NCBI GenBank assembly: GCA_001972305.1
Contig: BDDD01000984.1
Location: 221,800 to 285,799, forward strand
Length of the DNA: 64,000 bases
Direction of reading: 5' to 3'
DNA from: Cephalotus follicularis
Taxonomy: Eukaryota; Streptophyta; Magnoliopsida; Oxalidales; Cephalotaceae
In this document: positions 1 through 10,341 of the stretch, in pieces
Layout: each line of letters starts with the position of its first letter
Numbering within the stretch: position 1 is the stretch's first letter
Notes under the pieces: model-generated
Seen by the model: the letters and a program-made list of their open reading frames with translations, nothing else
Told to the model about the DNA's origin: nothing
The model's database searches: none
Translations under genes and position numbers: made by a program

Positions 1-2
1 TG

Positions 3-2687
3 GTACAAAAATTTTCTGATGTGTTTCCGGAGGAGTTACCGGGTTTGCCACCGCAACGGAAAGTGGAGTTTACCATCGAACTCATTCCCGGAGCGGCACC
101 TTTATCTAAGGCACCTTACAGAATGGCACCGTTGGAACTGCAAGAGTTGAAGGAACAATTGCAAGAGCTGTTGGATCAGGGTTTCATTAGGCGTAGTGTT
201 TCGCCGTGGGGTGCTCCTGTTCTTTTTGTAAAGAAGAAAGATGGGTCTATGAGGCTATGCATAGACTACAAAGAGTTGAACCGAATCACTGTTCGGAATA
301 AATACCCGCTACCTAGGATTGATGACTTGTTTGATCAACTCCAGGGTGCTCGGTATTTCTTGAAGATCGATTTGAGATTGGGATATCATCAGCTTCGGAT
401 AAAGGATGAAGATGTGTCGAAAACTGCTTTCCGTACTCGGTATGGGCATTATGAGTTTCCGGTGATGCCTTTCGGACTCACTAATGCACCGGCAATTTTC
501 ATTGATCTGATGAATAGGGTTTTTCATGAGTACTTGGATCAGTTTGTTATTGTGTTCATAGATGACATTCTTGTGTATTCCAAGTCGAAAGAAGAGCATG
601 AAGAACAGCTTCGCATTGTGTTGAGTATTCTGAGGAAGAATCAGCTTTACGCGAAGTTCTCGAAGTGTGAGTTCTGGTTGGAACAAGTGGCATTTTTGGG
701 TCATGTGGTTATAGCTGAAGGTATTTATGTGGATCCTGCTAAAGTTGAGGCTATTACGAAATGGCCAATACATACCACAGTGACGGAGGTTAGGAGTTTC
801 TTGGGTTTGGCCGGATATTATAGGTGATTTGTGGAAGGCTTTTCCTCTATAGCCTTACCACTAACTCAGCTTATGAGGAAGGGAGCTAAGTTTGAATGGA
901 ATGAGGAGAGAGAAGCAAGCTTCGAGAAACTGAAGAGTGGTCTTGTGTCAGCACCAATTCTTTGTTTAACGTCTGGGTCGGGTGGATACCAGATTTACAG
1001 CGATGCTTCTAAGAAAGGTTTGGGGTGTGTTTTGATGCAGCACGGTCATGTGATAGCTTATGCTTCGAGACAGTTGAAGCCTTTTGAAGTGAACTATCCT
1101 ACACATTATCTTGAGTTGGCAACGGTAGTGTTTGCATTGAAGATTTGGAGGCACTACTTGTACGGAGAAACTTGTGACGTCTTTACCGATCATAAGAGTC
1201 TCAAGTATATCTTTACGCAGAAAGAGTTGAACATGCGTCAGAGAAGGTGGTTGAAACTTCTGAAAGACTATGATCTGAACATTCAGTACCATCCTGGTAA
1301 AGCAAATGTGGTAGCTGATGCTCTTAGTCGGAAGAGTTCTGGGAGTGTAGCGGCTTTGCTTACTCAACTGCAGTTGATTGCTGATATGGAGCAGATGGAT
1401 TTGCATTTGTATGTTCGGGGTTCTGAAGGTTGTGTTGCTACGATGAATGTTGAGCCTACTCTTATATCTCGGATTAAGACAGCTCAGAGTGATGATGGTG
1501 AGCTTTGGGCCTTAGTCCAGAATGTTGAAAAGGGTAAGAAATCAGAGTTCTGTATGGATGAGCATGGTGTGATATGGCTGGGTGATTGGTTGTGTGTTCC
1601 GTCAGACTCTTCTATCAGAGATGATGTTTTGTCTGAGGCACACAGTTCTCCATTTTCTATACCTCCGGGTTCTACAAAAATGTATAGAGACTTTAATAAG
1701 AACTTTTGGTGGAATGGAATGAAAAGGGATGTGGTTGAGTACGTTGGGAAGTGTTTGATCTGTCAACAAGTAAAGATTGAGCACCAACGTGCTAGTGGTT
1801 TGTTACAGCCTTTGGAAGTTCTGGTATGGAAATGGGAAAGCATATCGATGGACTTTGTGACGGGTTTGCCGAGAACTTTCAGAAGGAATGATGCTATTTG
1901 GGTAGTAGTGGATCGATTGACCAAATCGGCTCACTTCTTGGTTATCCGAGAAGACTTTTCGGTTGACCGTTTGACTGAGGTGTTTCAGCAAGAGATAGTG
2001 AGACTGCATGGGACTCCGGTATCCATTGTTTCGGATAGGGATCCTCGTTTCACATCGCGATTTTGGAAGGGGTTTCAGAAAGCATGGGGTACTAGGTTCA
2101 GTTACAGTACAGCTTTTCATCCATAGACAGATGGGCAGACTGAGAGAACCATCCAGACCTTAGAAGATATGTTGAGGTCTTGTGCTTTGGAGTGGACTGG
2201 GAGCTGGGATGAGTATTTGAGCTTGGTGGATTTTGCCTACAATAACAGTTGGCATGCTAGCATTGGTATGGCTCCGTTTGAAGCTCTGTATGGGAGGAAG
2301 TGTCGTGCTCCGACATGTTGGGATGAGGTTGGAGAGCGAGTTATCGAGGGACCCGAGTTAGTACAGGTCACTACGGAGAAAGTGGCTATAGCAAGGGAGA
2401 GATTGAAAGCGGCTCAATCTCGACAGAAGAGTTATTCGGACAGACATCGGAGGGACTTGGAGTTCAAGGTAGGTGAACATGTGTTCTTGAAAGTTTCACC
2501 TTGGAAAGGAGTCCAACGTTTTGGACTAAAGGGAAAGTTAAGTCCGCAGTTTATCGGACCTTTTGAAGTTTTGGAGAAGATAGGCGCGGTTGCTTATCGG
2601 TTAGCTTTGCCTTCGCAGTTAGCACATGTCCATAATGTGTTCCACGTGTCTTTGCTGAGATGGGCTTATTTGATTTGGGCTGACTGA
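3..2687 (+). pseudogene. Ty3/gypsy pol fragment (RT, RNase H, integrase), Tekay/Del-like
   Basis: This is the C-terminal half of a retrotransposon polyprotein; it is open at the left edge of the window. Reverse transcriptase comes first, with the catalytic FIDD box at 555-566. RNase H follows (YSDAS near 993, DHKS near 1190), then integrase (VSDRDPRF near 2030). All pieces share one frame, interrupted by TGA at 825-827, where relatives have Arg, and by TAG at 2124-2126, where relatives have Gln. The integrase zinc finger has PPGSTKM where the copy at 57878-59779 has HPGSTKM, so one zinc-binding His is lost. The frame runs into the LTR at about 2661, before any chromodomain. It cannot make a working polyprotein. 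The family call rests on clear motif matches; the clade name is less certain. Confidence 0.93.
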
Positions 2688-3711
2688 TACCAGTCCAATT
2701 ATGGGTATGAAATGCTATGTTGGGTTTGGGTTTATTTTATCAAAATTTATTTCACTAAAACAATTTATTTTTACTTTATAAATCTTTTTTAATTCATTTT
2801 AATTTAATTAATTTAATTATTTTTCTTTTCCTTTTATTTCTTTTTTTTCCTTTCTCCTTTATTTCCTTTTCTTCTTATTTCCTTTCTTCCTTCTTCCTTC
2901 TCCCGAATCCCTTCTCTCCACCATCAATTACACTCCTTTTCAATCTCTTTTTCCATTCTAACTCCCCACAAATCGTCTCCTTTTCCTTATGTGGGCAGAT
3001 TTGGTCTCCCCTTTTTCCTTTTGTTGTGCCATTGCCATTCTATAATTGCCTCCTTCTTTTTTTTTTGCCTTATGCACTGCCGAATTCTGCCTGTTAGTGT
3101 GTGATAATCTGCCGTGTAATTCGTTCTTCAAAATTTGAAGAGGTAATCTCAGTCCTTTTGTGTTTCTTTGGATTGAATTCTTCTAGTTTGTTAAGCATGT
3201 ATGTACTCCTTGTTTTGTTTTCTTGTCCTCCTTCTGTACAATTGTTTGATCAGTGAATTCGTGGTATTCTTGCTGTGTTTTCTGTGTCCTTAATATCACT
3301 ACAGGTTAGTAAATTCGTTTCCTCCAGTGATAATTTTGTTCTAATGCCATGAATTTAGTTTTGTGCTCCTTATGTCCTTTGGTTTCAATTCCCATATATA
3401 AATGTGTTGTCATTGTGTTAATAGGATTGTCAACATGTTTTATACACATAGTTATGTCTCAAACTGGTTGTATAACATCTAAAACTGATAAAAGACAGAA
3501 TCTGGACATAAATATGCATTGCCTTCTTGTTTCCCTTTTGTAAGTTAACCCACTGTCAGGTTGTTTTCTTGTCAATTTTGTGTTTTTATGTCACCTACAA
3601 GTCATATATGATCATATGTTTATGTCCATATGTCTTTGGTTTAATGTAGAAACCATTTGAACCAGTTTCAGTAGCGAATTATCGAATTTCCATCTGTTCT
3701 GTCACCCAGAA

Positions 3712-3947
3712 CAGTCGGCTGTCTCTGTGGACAGTCAGCTGGAATGGATGAGTAGTCGACTGCCATATGAATGCAGTTGACTGCCTTCGGTTGAGTAGTC
3801 AACTAGAGGTATGAACCAGTCGACTGCCTGCACTTTAGATTAAGTAGTCGACTGGACCTTATGAATAGTCGACTGTCTTGCTTCCCCAGTCGACTGGAGC
3901 CCTATTTTAGTCGACTGTTTTGCCCAGAAATGTACTGTTTTCGACTG
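3712..3947 (+). repeat. Regularly spaced CAGTCGACTG palindrome array
   Basis: Ten copies of a 10-bp motif, consensus (C/T)AGTCGACTG, start at 3712, 3732, 3753, 3774, 3796, 3817, 3845, 3866, 3887 and 3908. A weaker copy lies at 3938. Start-to-start distances are 20, 21, 21, 22, 21, 28, 21, 21 and 21 bp. The spacers between motifs do not resemble each other, so this is not an ordinary minisatellite. Several copies are changed at the central CpG (cagttgactg, agtcaacta), as expected from methylated-cytosine decay. Function unknown. Confidence 0.9.
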
Positions 3948-4441
3948 TTTTAATCCGTTTGATCCTCGAATCGATCCGAGTCTTCACCAATAACTGTTAA
4001 GAGTCTGTTTAATACTTCTAATGTGTGTTAGACTCTTATACGTATGATTTTGAATGTCTTTTTAGATTGATTGTGATTCAAGTGAAGTTTGGTTTAAGTC
4101 ATCTATTCGTAAGTACTTTGTGAGCGCATAAGGCACGGATTTTCTGTTCCTTGGCTATCTGATGTTTCGAACTGAAAATAGTTTTGTAATGTTTCTTCGT
4201 TTATGAAATCAATGATGTTTTATGATTTTGATATGTTTCAAAATTAAAGTTGGTTTGACATTTTAAATGATTCCGACTTTATCCATACGATATGAAATGA
4301 TACGATATGTTATGATACGATATGTTATGATACCGTTGTGAGCGGTTTTCGAATATCTTATGTGAAAACATATGTTATGTGATTTTGAATTGATTTTGAT
4401 AAATCAATTATTTTTGAAATAAATACTGAGTATTGTACCCA

Positions 4442-4461
4442 CCTATGGGGCGTACCATAGG
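4442..4461 (+). other. Conserved hairpin CCTATGG/CCATAGG in LTR-C
   Basis: A 7-bp perfect stem (CCTATGG, CCATAGG) closes a 6-base loop. The same stem recurs in the minus-strand LTRs at 32876-32894, 52889-52907 and 56758-56776 with a different loop. A block resembling TGCCAGGCC lies beside it in each copy. It may be an RNA structure in the leader; this is inference. Confidence 0.6.
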
Positions 4462-5346
4462 CACGTCGTAGGCCTGGCACGGGGACGTGACACTTTCGTA
4501 GCAGTGTGATTAGACTACGACGTCTCTGAGTGTATGAAAAAATCTCATGAGGTGGATTTGTGGATCCGCTATGTATGATAGAGGCGTATGAATCGATTCT
4601 AGTTTATGTGATCTGAGGTGAATGATCAATTATGTGATCCGAGGTGTGATTAGATATATGTATGTGAGAATTGACTTGTGTAGTGCCGTACACTTCAATT
4701 CTAGTGGGCATGTGGAATTAGCGCCTCCCTTGCCAAATTTATGATATGTGATATGTATATGGCTCAGTATGTTTTATGAACTATGATTTGTGATTTAAGA
4801 TTTGTGAATCGAAAATAATGTTTTGAAATGTTCCGTAATTGTTTCGAAAGATATGCAATTGTTATTTGAATATGATTAAACTGTTTTTAACTGTTTAAGA
4901 TTTCTGTTACGTATTTATTGAAATATTAATGTTTTTAAATTACCGTTTACTGTTTTATTTCCCTTATCCGTACTGAGGTTTGCTCAGCCGCGTTTTTGTT
5001 TCCATGCAGCATGTTTTCAGGAGCAGCGGGAGAAAGTGTGATTGAGTGATGACTACCTTATGTCTTTGGATCCCTAGGAGTGTGATCCTTGTGTTTTATG
5101 TTTAGTGGTCAAACTATGAAACTTATGATTTATGTTTTAAATTGGAATTGAATTATATTCTGAGTTTTTCCGTAACTGAGTAATATGATTAATTGTTAAG
5201 TTTTTAAGTTTTAATGTTATGATAAGACTGCCACATTTTTGGCTATTTTTGGTTAATAAATAAATTTTATGATTCGTTATGTAATGTTATGATCAGATAA
5301 GATATGTTATAATAAGTAATGTTATGTATGATATGATGGTGTTACA

Positions 5347-5950
5347 CAAATGGGTAGAGCGGGCCTTCTACACCATAACCCACGCCATCCGCGATGCTAA
5401 TGGCGCCGGGAAACGCACGGCGAAGGCGCGACAGTGGCGGGGAAGAAAGGAAAAATAAGAGAAAAGAGGGGAAGGGGGAAGAGCTTACCGGCAATAGGCG
5501 TGCCTGGGTGGTCAGTCGTCCTCTCCCGGTCACGTGGCTGGCTCCAGCGCCGTCTCCGGTGCCCTATCTCCCTCTCTCTCCCGCACTCTCTCTCTCTCTG
5601 CAGCTTCTTCTTCGCACGGACGCGCTATGCGCCCGTGTCTTCCCCTTCTTCTTTTATTATTTTTGCTTCCCCCTCAGTATTTTCTGGTAAAATACTAAGG
5701 TCTGGGTCCCGATTTTTCCTCGAATCGCGACATAAATTATCCGAACAACCACCAAAATAATAGCAATAATATTGCGAGCATTTGGGATTTATTGCCGCGC
5801 ATTAAAAATAGGTTTTATTAGCCGTCTTAGCTAACACGATTTCGACTTAAATGCGTAATGCCTTTTTATTACTACGGGCCCTATCGATTTTATCACAACT
5901 GTACACGCACCAATTTCATAATAATTATTTATGAAATTAGGGGCATTACA
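5347..5950 (-). mobile_element. Start of a minus-strand LTR (TGTAATGCCCC type), truncated
   Basis: Read on the minus strand, the segment begins with TGTAATGCCCC at 5950, directly beside the pol of the next element, and runs to 5347, where LTR-C ends. It is GC-richer than its neighbours. It holds a GA/CT-rich stretch (5560-5600) and short open frames on both strands with no recognisable protein. The simplest reading is that the element ending at 5346 inserted into this LTR, and the rest of this LTR lies left of the window. No target duplication can be tested because the other ends are off the window. Confidence 0.55.
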
Positions 5951-5961
5951 AGTTCATATGG

Positions 5962-6453
5962 GAGAAACTGCTTGTTGCTCAGAGCCGACAGAAGAGCTAT
6001 GTTGACAGTGTCAAGAGGAGACCTTTGACCTTCGATGTCGGTGATCATGTTTTTCTAAAGGTTTCACCGTGGAAAGGCGTTCAAAGGTTTGGGAAGAAGG
6101 GCAAGTTAGCTCCGCGCTACATTGGTCCTTTCGAGATTTTGGAAAGAGTTGGGGAGGTGGCTTACCAGCTTGCTTTACCCCCTGCACTGTCAAATTTGCA
6201 TGACGTCTTTCATGTGTCAATGTTGAGCAGGTATATTCGAGATCCGTCACATGTCTTGGATTGTGATTCTGTCCCTGTGAGAGATGACCTTTCTTGCGAG
6301 GAATTTCCGGTGCAGATTCTGGATTGGAAGACGCAAGAGTTGAGGAACCGAACCATTCCTATGGTGAAGGTTCAGTGGCAGTTTCACCGTACTGATGAAG
6401 CGACTTGGGAACGCGAAGAGGAGATGAGGGAGCGTTACCCTCACTTGTTCTAG
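5962..6453 (+). pseudogene. Ty3/gypsy pol C-terminus: integrase tail and chromodomain
   Basis: This is an open frame of about 160 codons ending in TAG at 6451-6453, with its 5' part missing. It begins within the integrase C-terminal domain (AQSRQKSYVD near 5980), continues through GDHVFLKVSPWKGVQRFG, and ends in the chromodomain-like segment MVKVQWQFHRTDEATWE. In chromoviruses this tail is thought to guide integration through histone binding. The frame is uninterrupted, so this copy may be younger than its neighbours. It is cut at 5951 by the minus-strand LTR. Downstream are a polypurine tract and the 3' LTR. Confidence 0.9.
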
Positions 6454-6484
6454 TACTGTTTTAATTTTGAGGACGAAATTCCTC

Positions 6485-6498
6485 GAAGGAGGGGTGGA
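6485..6498 (+). other. Polypurine tract before 3' LTR-B
   Basis: GAAGGAGGGGTGGA lies directly before the LTR start TGTAACGCCC. Purine tracts in this position prime plus-strand DNA synthesis in LTR retroelements. It follows the usual GAGGACGAAATT segment after the pol stop. Confidence 0.75.
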
Positions 6499-6643
6499 TG
6501 TAACGCCCAGGGTTTTTCATTAAAGTGTAATACTGTATTCCCAATGTAATTTACGCTTGAATTAATGAGAACCATGTTTTTCCCTCTTTTGTGTGTTGAA
6601 AGGTTGCAAGAAAGTGTGTGTTGGTGTGTTTTTGTACAGGGGG

Positions 6644-6797
6644 AAGCCGACTGCCACAGGGAGGCAGCCGACTGGACCCCTTGTTGAGGGACAACAGCCA
6701 ACTGCTGTGAGGAAGCAGCCGGCTGGTGTGGGTGTCAACAGAAACAGCCGACTGCCAAGTCAAGGCAGTCGACTGCCAGGCACCAGACAGCCCACGT
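6644..6797 (+). repeat. Palindrome array, first cluster of LTR-B
   Basis: Copies of CAG(C/T)CGACTG and variants start at 6644, 6665, 6695, 6716, 6745 and 6766, with a weak one near 6787. Spacings are 21, 30, 21, 29, 21 and 21 bp, that is, about two or three DNA helical turns. The spacer sequences are unrelated to each other. Confidence 0.85.
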
Positions 6798-7310
6798 GTT
6801 GTCAGCCTTGAAGTGACAAAAAGTGGGAGTTTTGGCTTATTTGGGCAGATGGCAGAGAGAGGGGCCGGGTTCCTCTCTTAAAAACACAAGCTTTCCTCTC
6901 CAAATCTCCATCTTTCTCAGTGAATTCAAGAGTGTTTGGGAGTAGAGAAAATGGAGTGAAAGTGTGTGTGTTGTGGATCTAAGGAGCTTCGTGTTGAACC
7001 GTAGACTTGGTGGCTTGGACCAGTGGAGGAACCGGAATAGTGGGAGTTACTGAACGAGCTAGGGAGTGAAAAAGCCTCGGATTTCGACTTAAAGAGGTGG
7101 ATTGCAACTCCTAACTTGGAGTCCTCAGGTAGGGGGAAAGTCGTTTTTGCACTTAATTTCAACCATAAATGTTTTCCGTGAAATGAAATGCATGTTTGTG
7201 TTATATTGTGAGCCTGAAATGTGTTGTTACATAAATGAGTTGTTTTTGGTTGTGTTGGGTGTGTGTTGGGGTTTGTATAGCCGCTGGTTTTCTACACCTG
7301 CAACAGAATC

Positions 7311-7621
7311 CAGCCGACTGCCCGTGTTGGGCAGTCGACTGCTCAATGGGTCCAGCCGACTGTTCTTGGGAGGCCAGTCGACTGCCCATGTGTGTGTCTC
7401 TAGGAAGTGCCTGCAGAGGTTGTGTAGTCGACTGATGTAGGTCAGCAGCCGACTGGTGGGTGTGGACAGCCGACTGTCCTGAGGAACAGCCGACTATCAA
7501 GTGTGGGCAGCCGACTGTCGAGAGAGACAGTCGACTGTCTGGTTGTGTAGTCGACCGCCTGGGTTGGGCAGCCGACTGTTTTGAGGGGAACAACCGACTG
7601 CCAGTGGGAGGCAGCCGACTG
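7311..7621 (+). repeat. Palindrome array, second and largest cluster of LTR-B
   Basis: Fourteen copies of CAG(C/T)CGACTG start at 7311, 7332, 7353, 7375, 7425, 7446, 7467, 7487, 7508, 7528, 7548, 7569, 7591 and 7612. Spacings are 21, 21, 22, 50, 21, 21, 20, 21, 20, 20, 21, 22 and 21 bp. The 50-bp gap looks like one lost copy. The roughly 11-bp spacers show no shared sequence. The form CAGCCGACTG is common here and CAGTCGACTG elsewhere. This is the clearest example of the array in the window. Confidence 0.93.
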
Positions 7622-8189
7622 TCAGGGCCTGTTTTGCCTTGTGAACATCTGTATGCATCGTGTATTGTGATGAGCTGCTTTGTAAAGCTTTATGAACTGT
7701 TTTGAGCATTGTGATTATTGAGTTTGAACTGTTATATCATCTTTCTGGAAGTGCATTGTAGTTTAATGAAAATCATTACTTTACACGAAAATGTATGTTT
7801 GAGAAAATATATATTTTCGAACCGTGAAAATGAGTTCCAAAACATTGTGAACCGAGTTTTATGATATTGAGAACCGAGAACCGTGACATCGTGAAAATGA
7901 GTTTGTTTTCAAGTATTTGTTTTATAAATTACTTGGAAAACTGTTTTGAGCATCGAGATGACTGTGATTGTGATTGAGTTGACGGTGGTTTGCTGATTGA
8001 GATTTTGATTGTGACCGTACTAGTTGCGTGGAGGAGATGCCAGCGATGACTAGTGGTTGGGTTGACTCAGGGGCCAGGAGTTGGCTGGGTGACTCATTGT
8101 ACCGTGACATGCTTCATACCATCCGGAGTCGGGGCTGATGACAGGAGTACGACGTCGGGGCCAGGAGTTGGCGACGCTCTTCGTACCCA

Positions 8190-8282
8190 CTGTGAACCGT
8201 GAACCGTGAACCGGGTATTGTGTAGTCCTTTGGACTTGTCTGAGACCGTGAATCGTGACATTGTGACACCGTGACATCGTGG
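8190..8282 (+). repeat. Short ACCGTGA-type repeats
   Basis: GTGAACC is repeated three times in tandem near 8192-8212. Related ACCGTGA and ATCGTGACA units then continue to 8282, next to a TA microsatellite at 8288-8305. The stretch is low-complexity sequence within LTR-B, with no coding potential. Confidence 0.6.
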
Positions 8283-8800
8283 TTGGCATATATATATATA
8301 TATATGCATCGAGATATAGTATGTACTGCATCATATTGCATTCATGCTTGGTTTTGTTGATCTTATGTTGCTTTGATGACTTTCGCCGAGTGAGGACAAA
8401 GGCTAAACCCCTACTGTTACAGATTGAAGTAGCGTTTTGGATATCGCCGGGCAAGGCTATGTCAGGATGGGATGCGACAGGGTTTACTTTGCTTTAAATG
8501 TTTTGTAAAGTAGCGTACTTAAAACATGATGTAGTTTGGATTATTGTACTAATGTTTTGCTGTTGTTGATCGACTTTTGGATCATGCTCCGTTGTGGGCT
8601 TTTTAACAATGCTTTTCAGTTAGTGTGTTCGGGAATCATGTAGTATGGGATGCATGGTTCCGTTTGCTTTCAGCTTATAGTTAAATGCTTCCGCAAGTTT
8701 GATGTTTAATCAAAAGTTTTATGTTTTACCGTTTTCTGTATAGGCTGGATGTTTGTTAAATTTCCATGTTGTATGTTGTGAATGCAAGCGGGGTGTGACA

Positions 8801-9559
8801 CCATCACAGCAAAATTGGATAACTAACCTGTAATGGCGACACAAAACTGTTGAATTAACACAACGATTTTCCAGACTTAAAAACGGCTGTTCAACAGGAA
8901 ACAAAAGAAAGGAGGAAATATATGGATTCAATGACTGCCATAGTTATGCATATCAAAACAACATAAACCATAAACCAAATTAAGGAGATCAAACCTGATT
9001 TGATGAAGCAAAAGTACGAAGAACAAAACGGATTCCCAACTTGGCAAATTCAGCTGTGACCAACAAGTGGGGAAGGATGACATAAAACAAAGGACAATGA
9101 CATTCTTAAACGGAAAAGGGAGACAAAATCGGCTGAGATAAGGAAAAAGGGAGGATTTTAGGGAGAAGAAAATGGAAAGAGGGAGAAAAACGTGTGAAGG
9201 AGTTAAGAGAGGGAGAGATTCAGGGAAGGGATAGAGATAGGAGAGAGAGACTCAGGTGAGAGAGATATAAGAGGGAGATAAAAGGAAATAATAATTAATT
9301 AAAAGAAAATTTTGTTTTAATAAGTTTTAAAATAATAATAAGAAATTATAAAAGTTGATTTATTTGAAATAAAGTAAACATAACCTTACCAAAACATATG
9401 CACATACTAACATACCCAAAGGTCAAGGCTGGTATCAGTCATCCCAAAACACATAGACCCAAAACAATGTAAATGGATTTCATAACACAACAGATTAAAA
9501 GCCCATAACAAACAAATTTAAAGGTCCGAAAATATGCAAATGGACAAACAGGGTATTAA
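8801..9559 (-). mobile_element. LTR-C fragment, minus strand
   Basis: The minus strand carries the LTR-C start region: AATACCCTG near 9557, then GACTGATACCAGCC near 9437, as in the LTR start at 59780-59997. Further in is a purine-rich tract (9110-9290), the complement of the pyrimidine tract at 2820-3010, and a splice-donor-like CAGGTTTG near 8994. It stops at 8800, where LTR-B ends, so the 5951-8800 element probably inserted here. The LTR start itself is worn (TTTAATACC rather than TGTAATACC), so the boundary at 9559 is approximate. Confidence 0.7.
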
Positions 9560-10123
9560 AGGTATTCGCCTCCTCGGTTTCACCAAAGTAACTCAATAGG
9601 CATACCCGTTTGTTTTTCTACTTCATTTCTAAATTCCTTGAATGTCTCAAAGGAATCAGATTTGTGTTTCATCAGAAACATGTACCCAAACCGCGAAAGA
9701 TCATCGGTGAAGGTAATGAAGTAGGAAAATCCTCCTCGTGCATTGACAGACATTGGTTAACAGACGTCGGTGTGGACAAGACCTAGTATGTCCACTGCTC
9801 TTTCCCGTTGACCGGAGAAGGGTAATTTGGTCATCTTTCCAATTAAATAAGATTCACACATTGGAAAGGACTCTAAGTCCTAGATGTCCAAAATTCCATC
9901 CTTAACTAATTGTGATAGTCTAACCTCGCTAGGATGGCCTAATCTACAATGCCAAATATAGGATGGATTGACATCATGTGTCTCTCTTTGTATTTTACTA
10001 CTTGTTCGCTACTTGTTCCTTGTTAGTATCTAAAACATAGATCCCATTTTCAATATGCCCAGCACAAATAGAAACTTTATCAAATGATGAAAGCATACAA
10101 CCATTTGGATTAAATGTAAGTTA
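9560..10123 (-). pseudogene. Ty1/copia pre-integrase and integrase fragment
   Basis: Minus-strand translation gives typical copia landmarks: the pre-integrase HCRLGHPSEVRLSQLVKDG, the zinc-finger Cys pair, GKMTKLPFSGQRERA, then HTDVC, VNARGGFSYFITFTDD and FRNEVEKQTG, ending at NRGGEY. Several in-frame stops interrupt it, for example at the Asp-Ile before DLESF and just before NRGGEY. It continues the copia element whose gag and protease lie at 16773-17800. Removing the 6.6-kb LTR-A insertion brings the protease-side and integrase-side frames together. It is non-functional. Confidence 0.88.
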
Positions 10124-10198
10124 TGTAATAACCGCAATTTCAATTCATGTATTTTGTAACGAACGATGAATAAAATGTATTGTTTGAGATGTATTCTT

Positions 10199-10341
10199 AC
10201 CGTCGACGCTTTGAGCCCTGACACGTGCACGAACGCACAGTTGAAGGCTGAGTTAAGGAGCCTAACTGTCGACCTTTAAACGCCCAACATTGACGCTTAA
10301 AGGCGTATAAGCGTCGACGCCCATGAGATAACCGGCGACGC
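10199..10341 (+). repeat. GCGTCGACGC-type palindrome array in 5' LTR-A
   Basis: Motif cores (TCGA or a decayed form) lie at 10203, 10241, 10269, 10290, 10314 and 10335. The last four are 21, 24 and 21 bp apart. Flanks favour GCGTCGACGC rather than CAGTCGACTG. Several cores show C-to-T or G-to-A change at the CpG (CATTGACGC). Confidence 0.75.

Larger units (their letters stand above)
2661..5346 (+). mobile_element. 3' LTR (LTR-C) of the left-edge element, start missing
   Basis: The right end is a clean LTR terminus, GGTGTTACA ending at 5346. The left end is fused inside the integrase region with no stop-PPT-TG boundary. The first recognisable LTR block is GGCTGACTGATACCAG near 2677, which in the minus-strand element at 59997 lies about 110 bp inside the LTR. 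So roughly the first 100 bp of the LTR and the end of pol are deleted. Inside are a pyrimidine-rich tract (2820-3010), a splice-donor-like AGGTAA near 3141, the palindrome array (3712-3947), a perfect hairpin at 4442-4461 and the conserved block CCGTACTGAGGTTTGCTCAG near 4968. There is no host gene in this 2.7 kb. Confidence 0.85.
6499..8800 (+). mobile_element. 3' LTR (LTR-B) of the 5951-8800 element
   Basis: The LTR starts TGTAACGCCC directly after the polypurine tract and ends GGGGTGTGACA at 8800, a length of 2302 bp. It contains two palindrome arrays (6644-6797 and 7311-7621) and a splice-donor-like CAGGTAGGG near 7129. It also has a stretch rich in ACCGTGA (8190-8282), a TA repeat (8288-8305), the block GAGTGAGGACAAAGGCTAA near 8388 and a small stem-loop at 8637-8656. 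The 5-bp flank after it is CCATC; the matching left copy is outside the window or lost. Confidence 0.9.

Noticed and set aside
309-773. 154-codon minus-strand frame over the RT region
   Set aside because: Antisense shadow of RT. The same applies to other minus-strand frames over plus-strand pol, for example 966-1406 and 1803-2120.
5394-5760. Overlapping open frames of 98 and 108 codons
   Set aside because: GC- and CT-rich LTR sequence with low-complexity translation; no domain. Shadows of composition.
7311-7621. Regular repeats with unrelated spacers could suggest a CRISPR array
   Set aside because: The repeats are 10 bp and the spacers about 11 bp, far too short. The array lies in a plant LTR and no cas genes are present.
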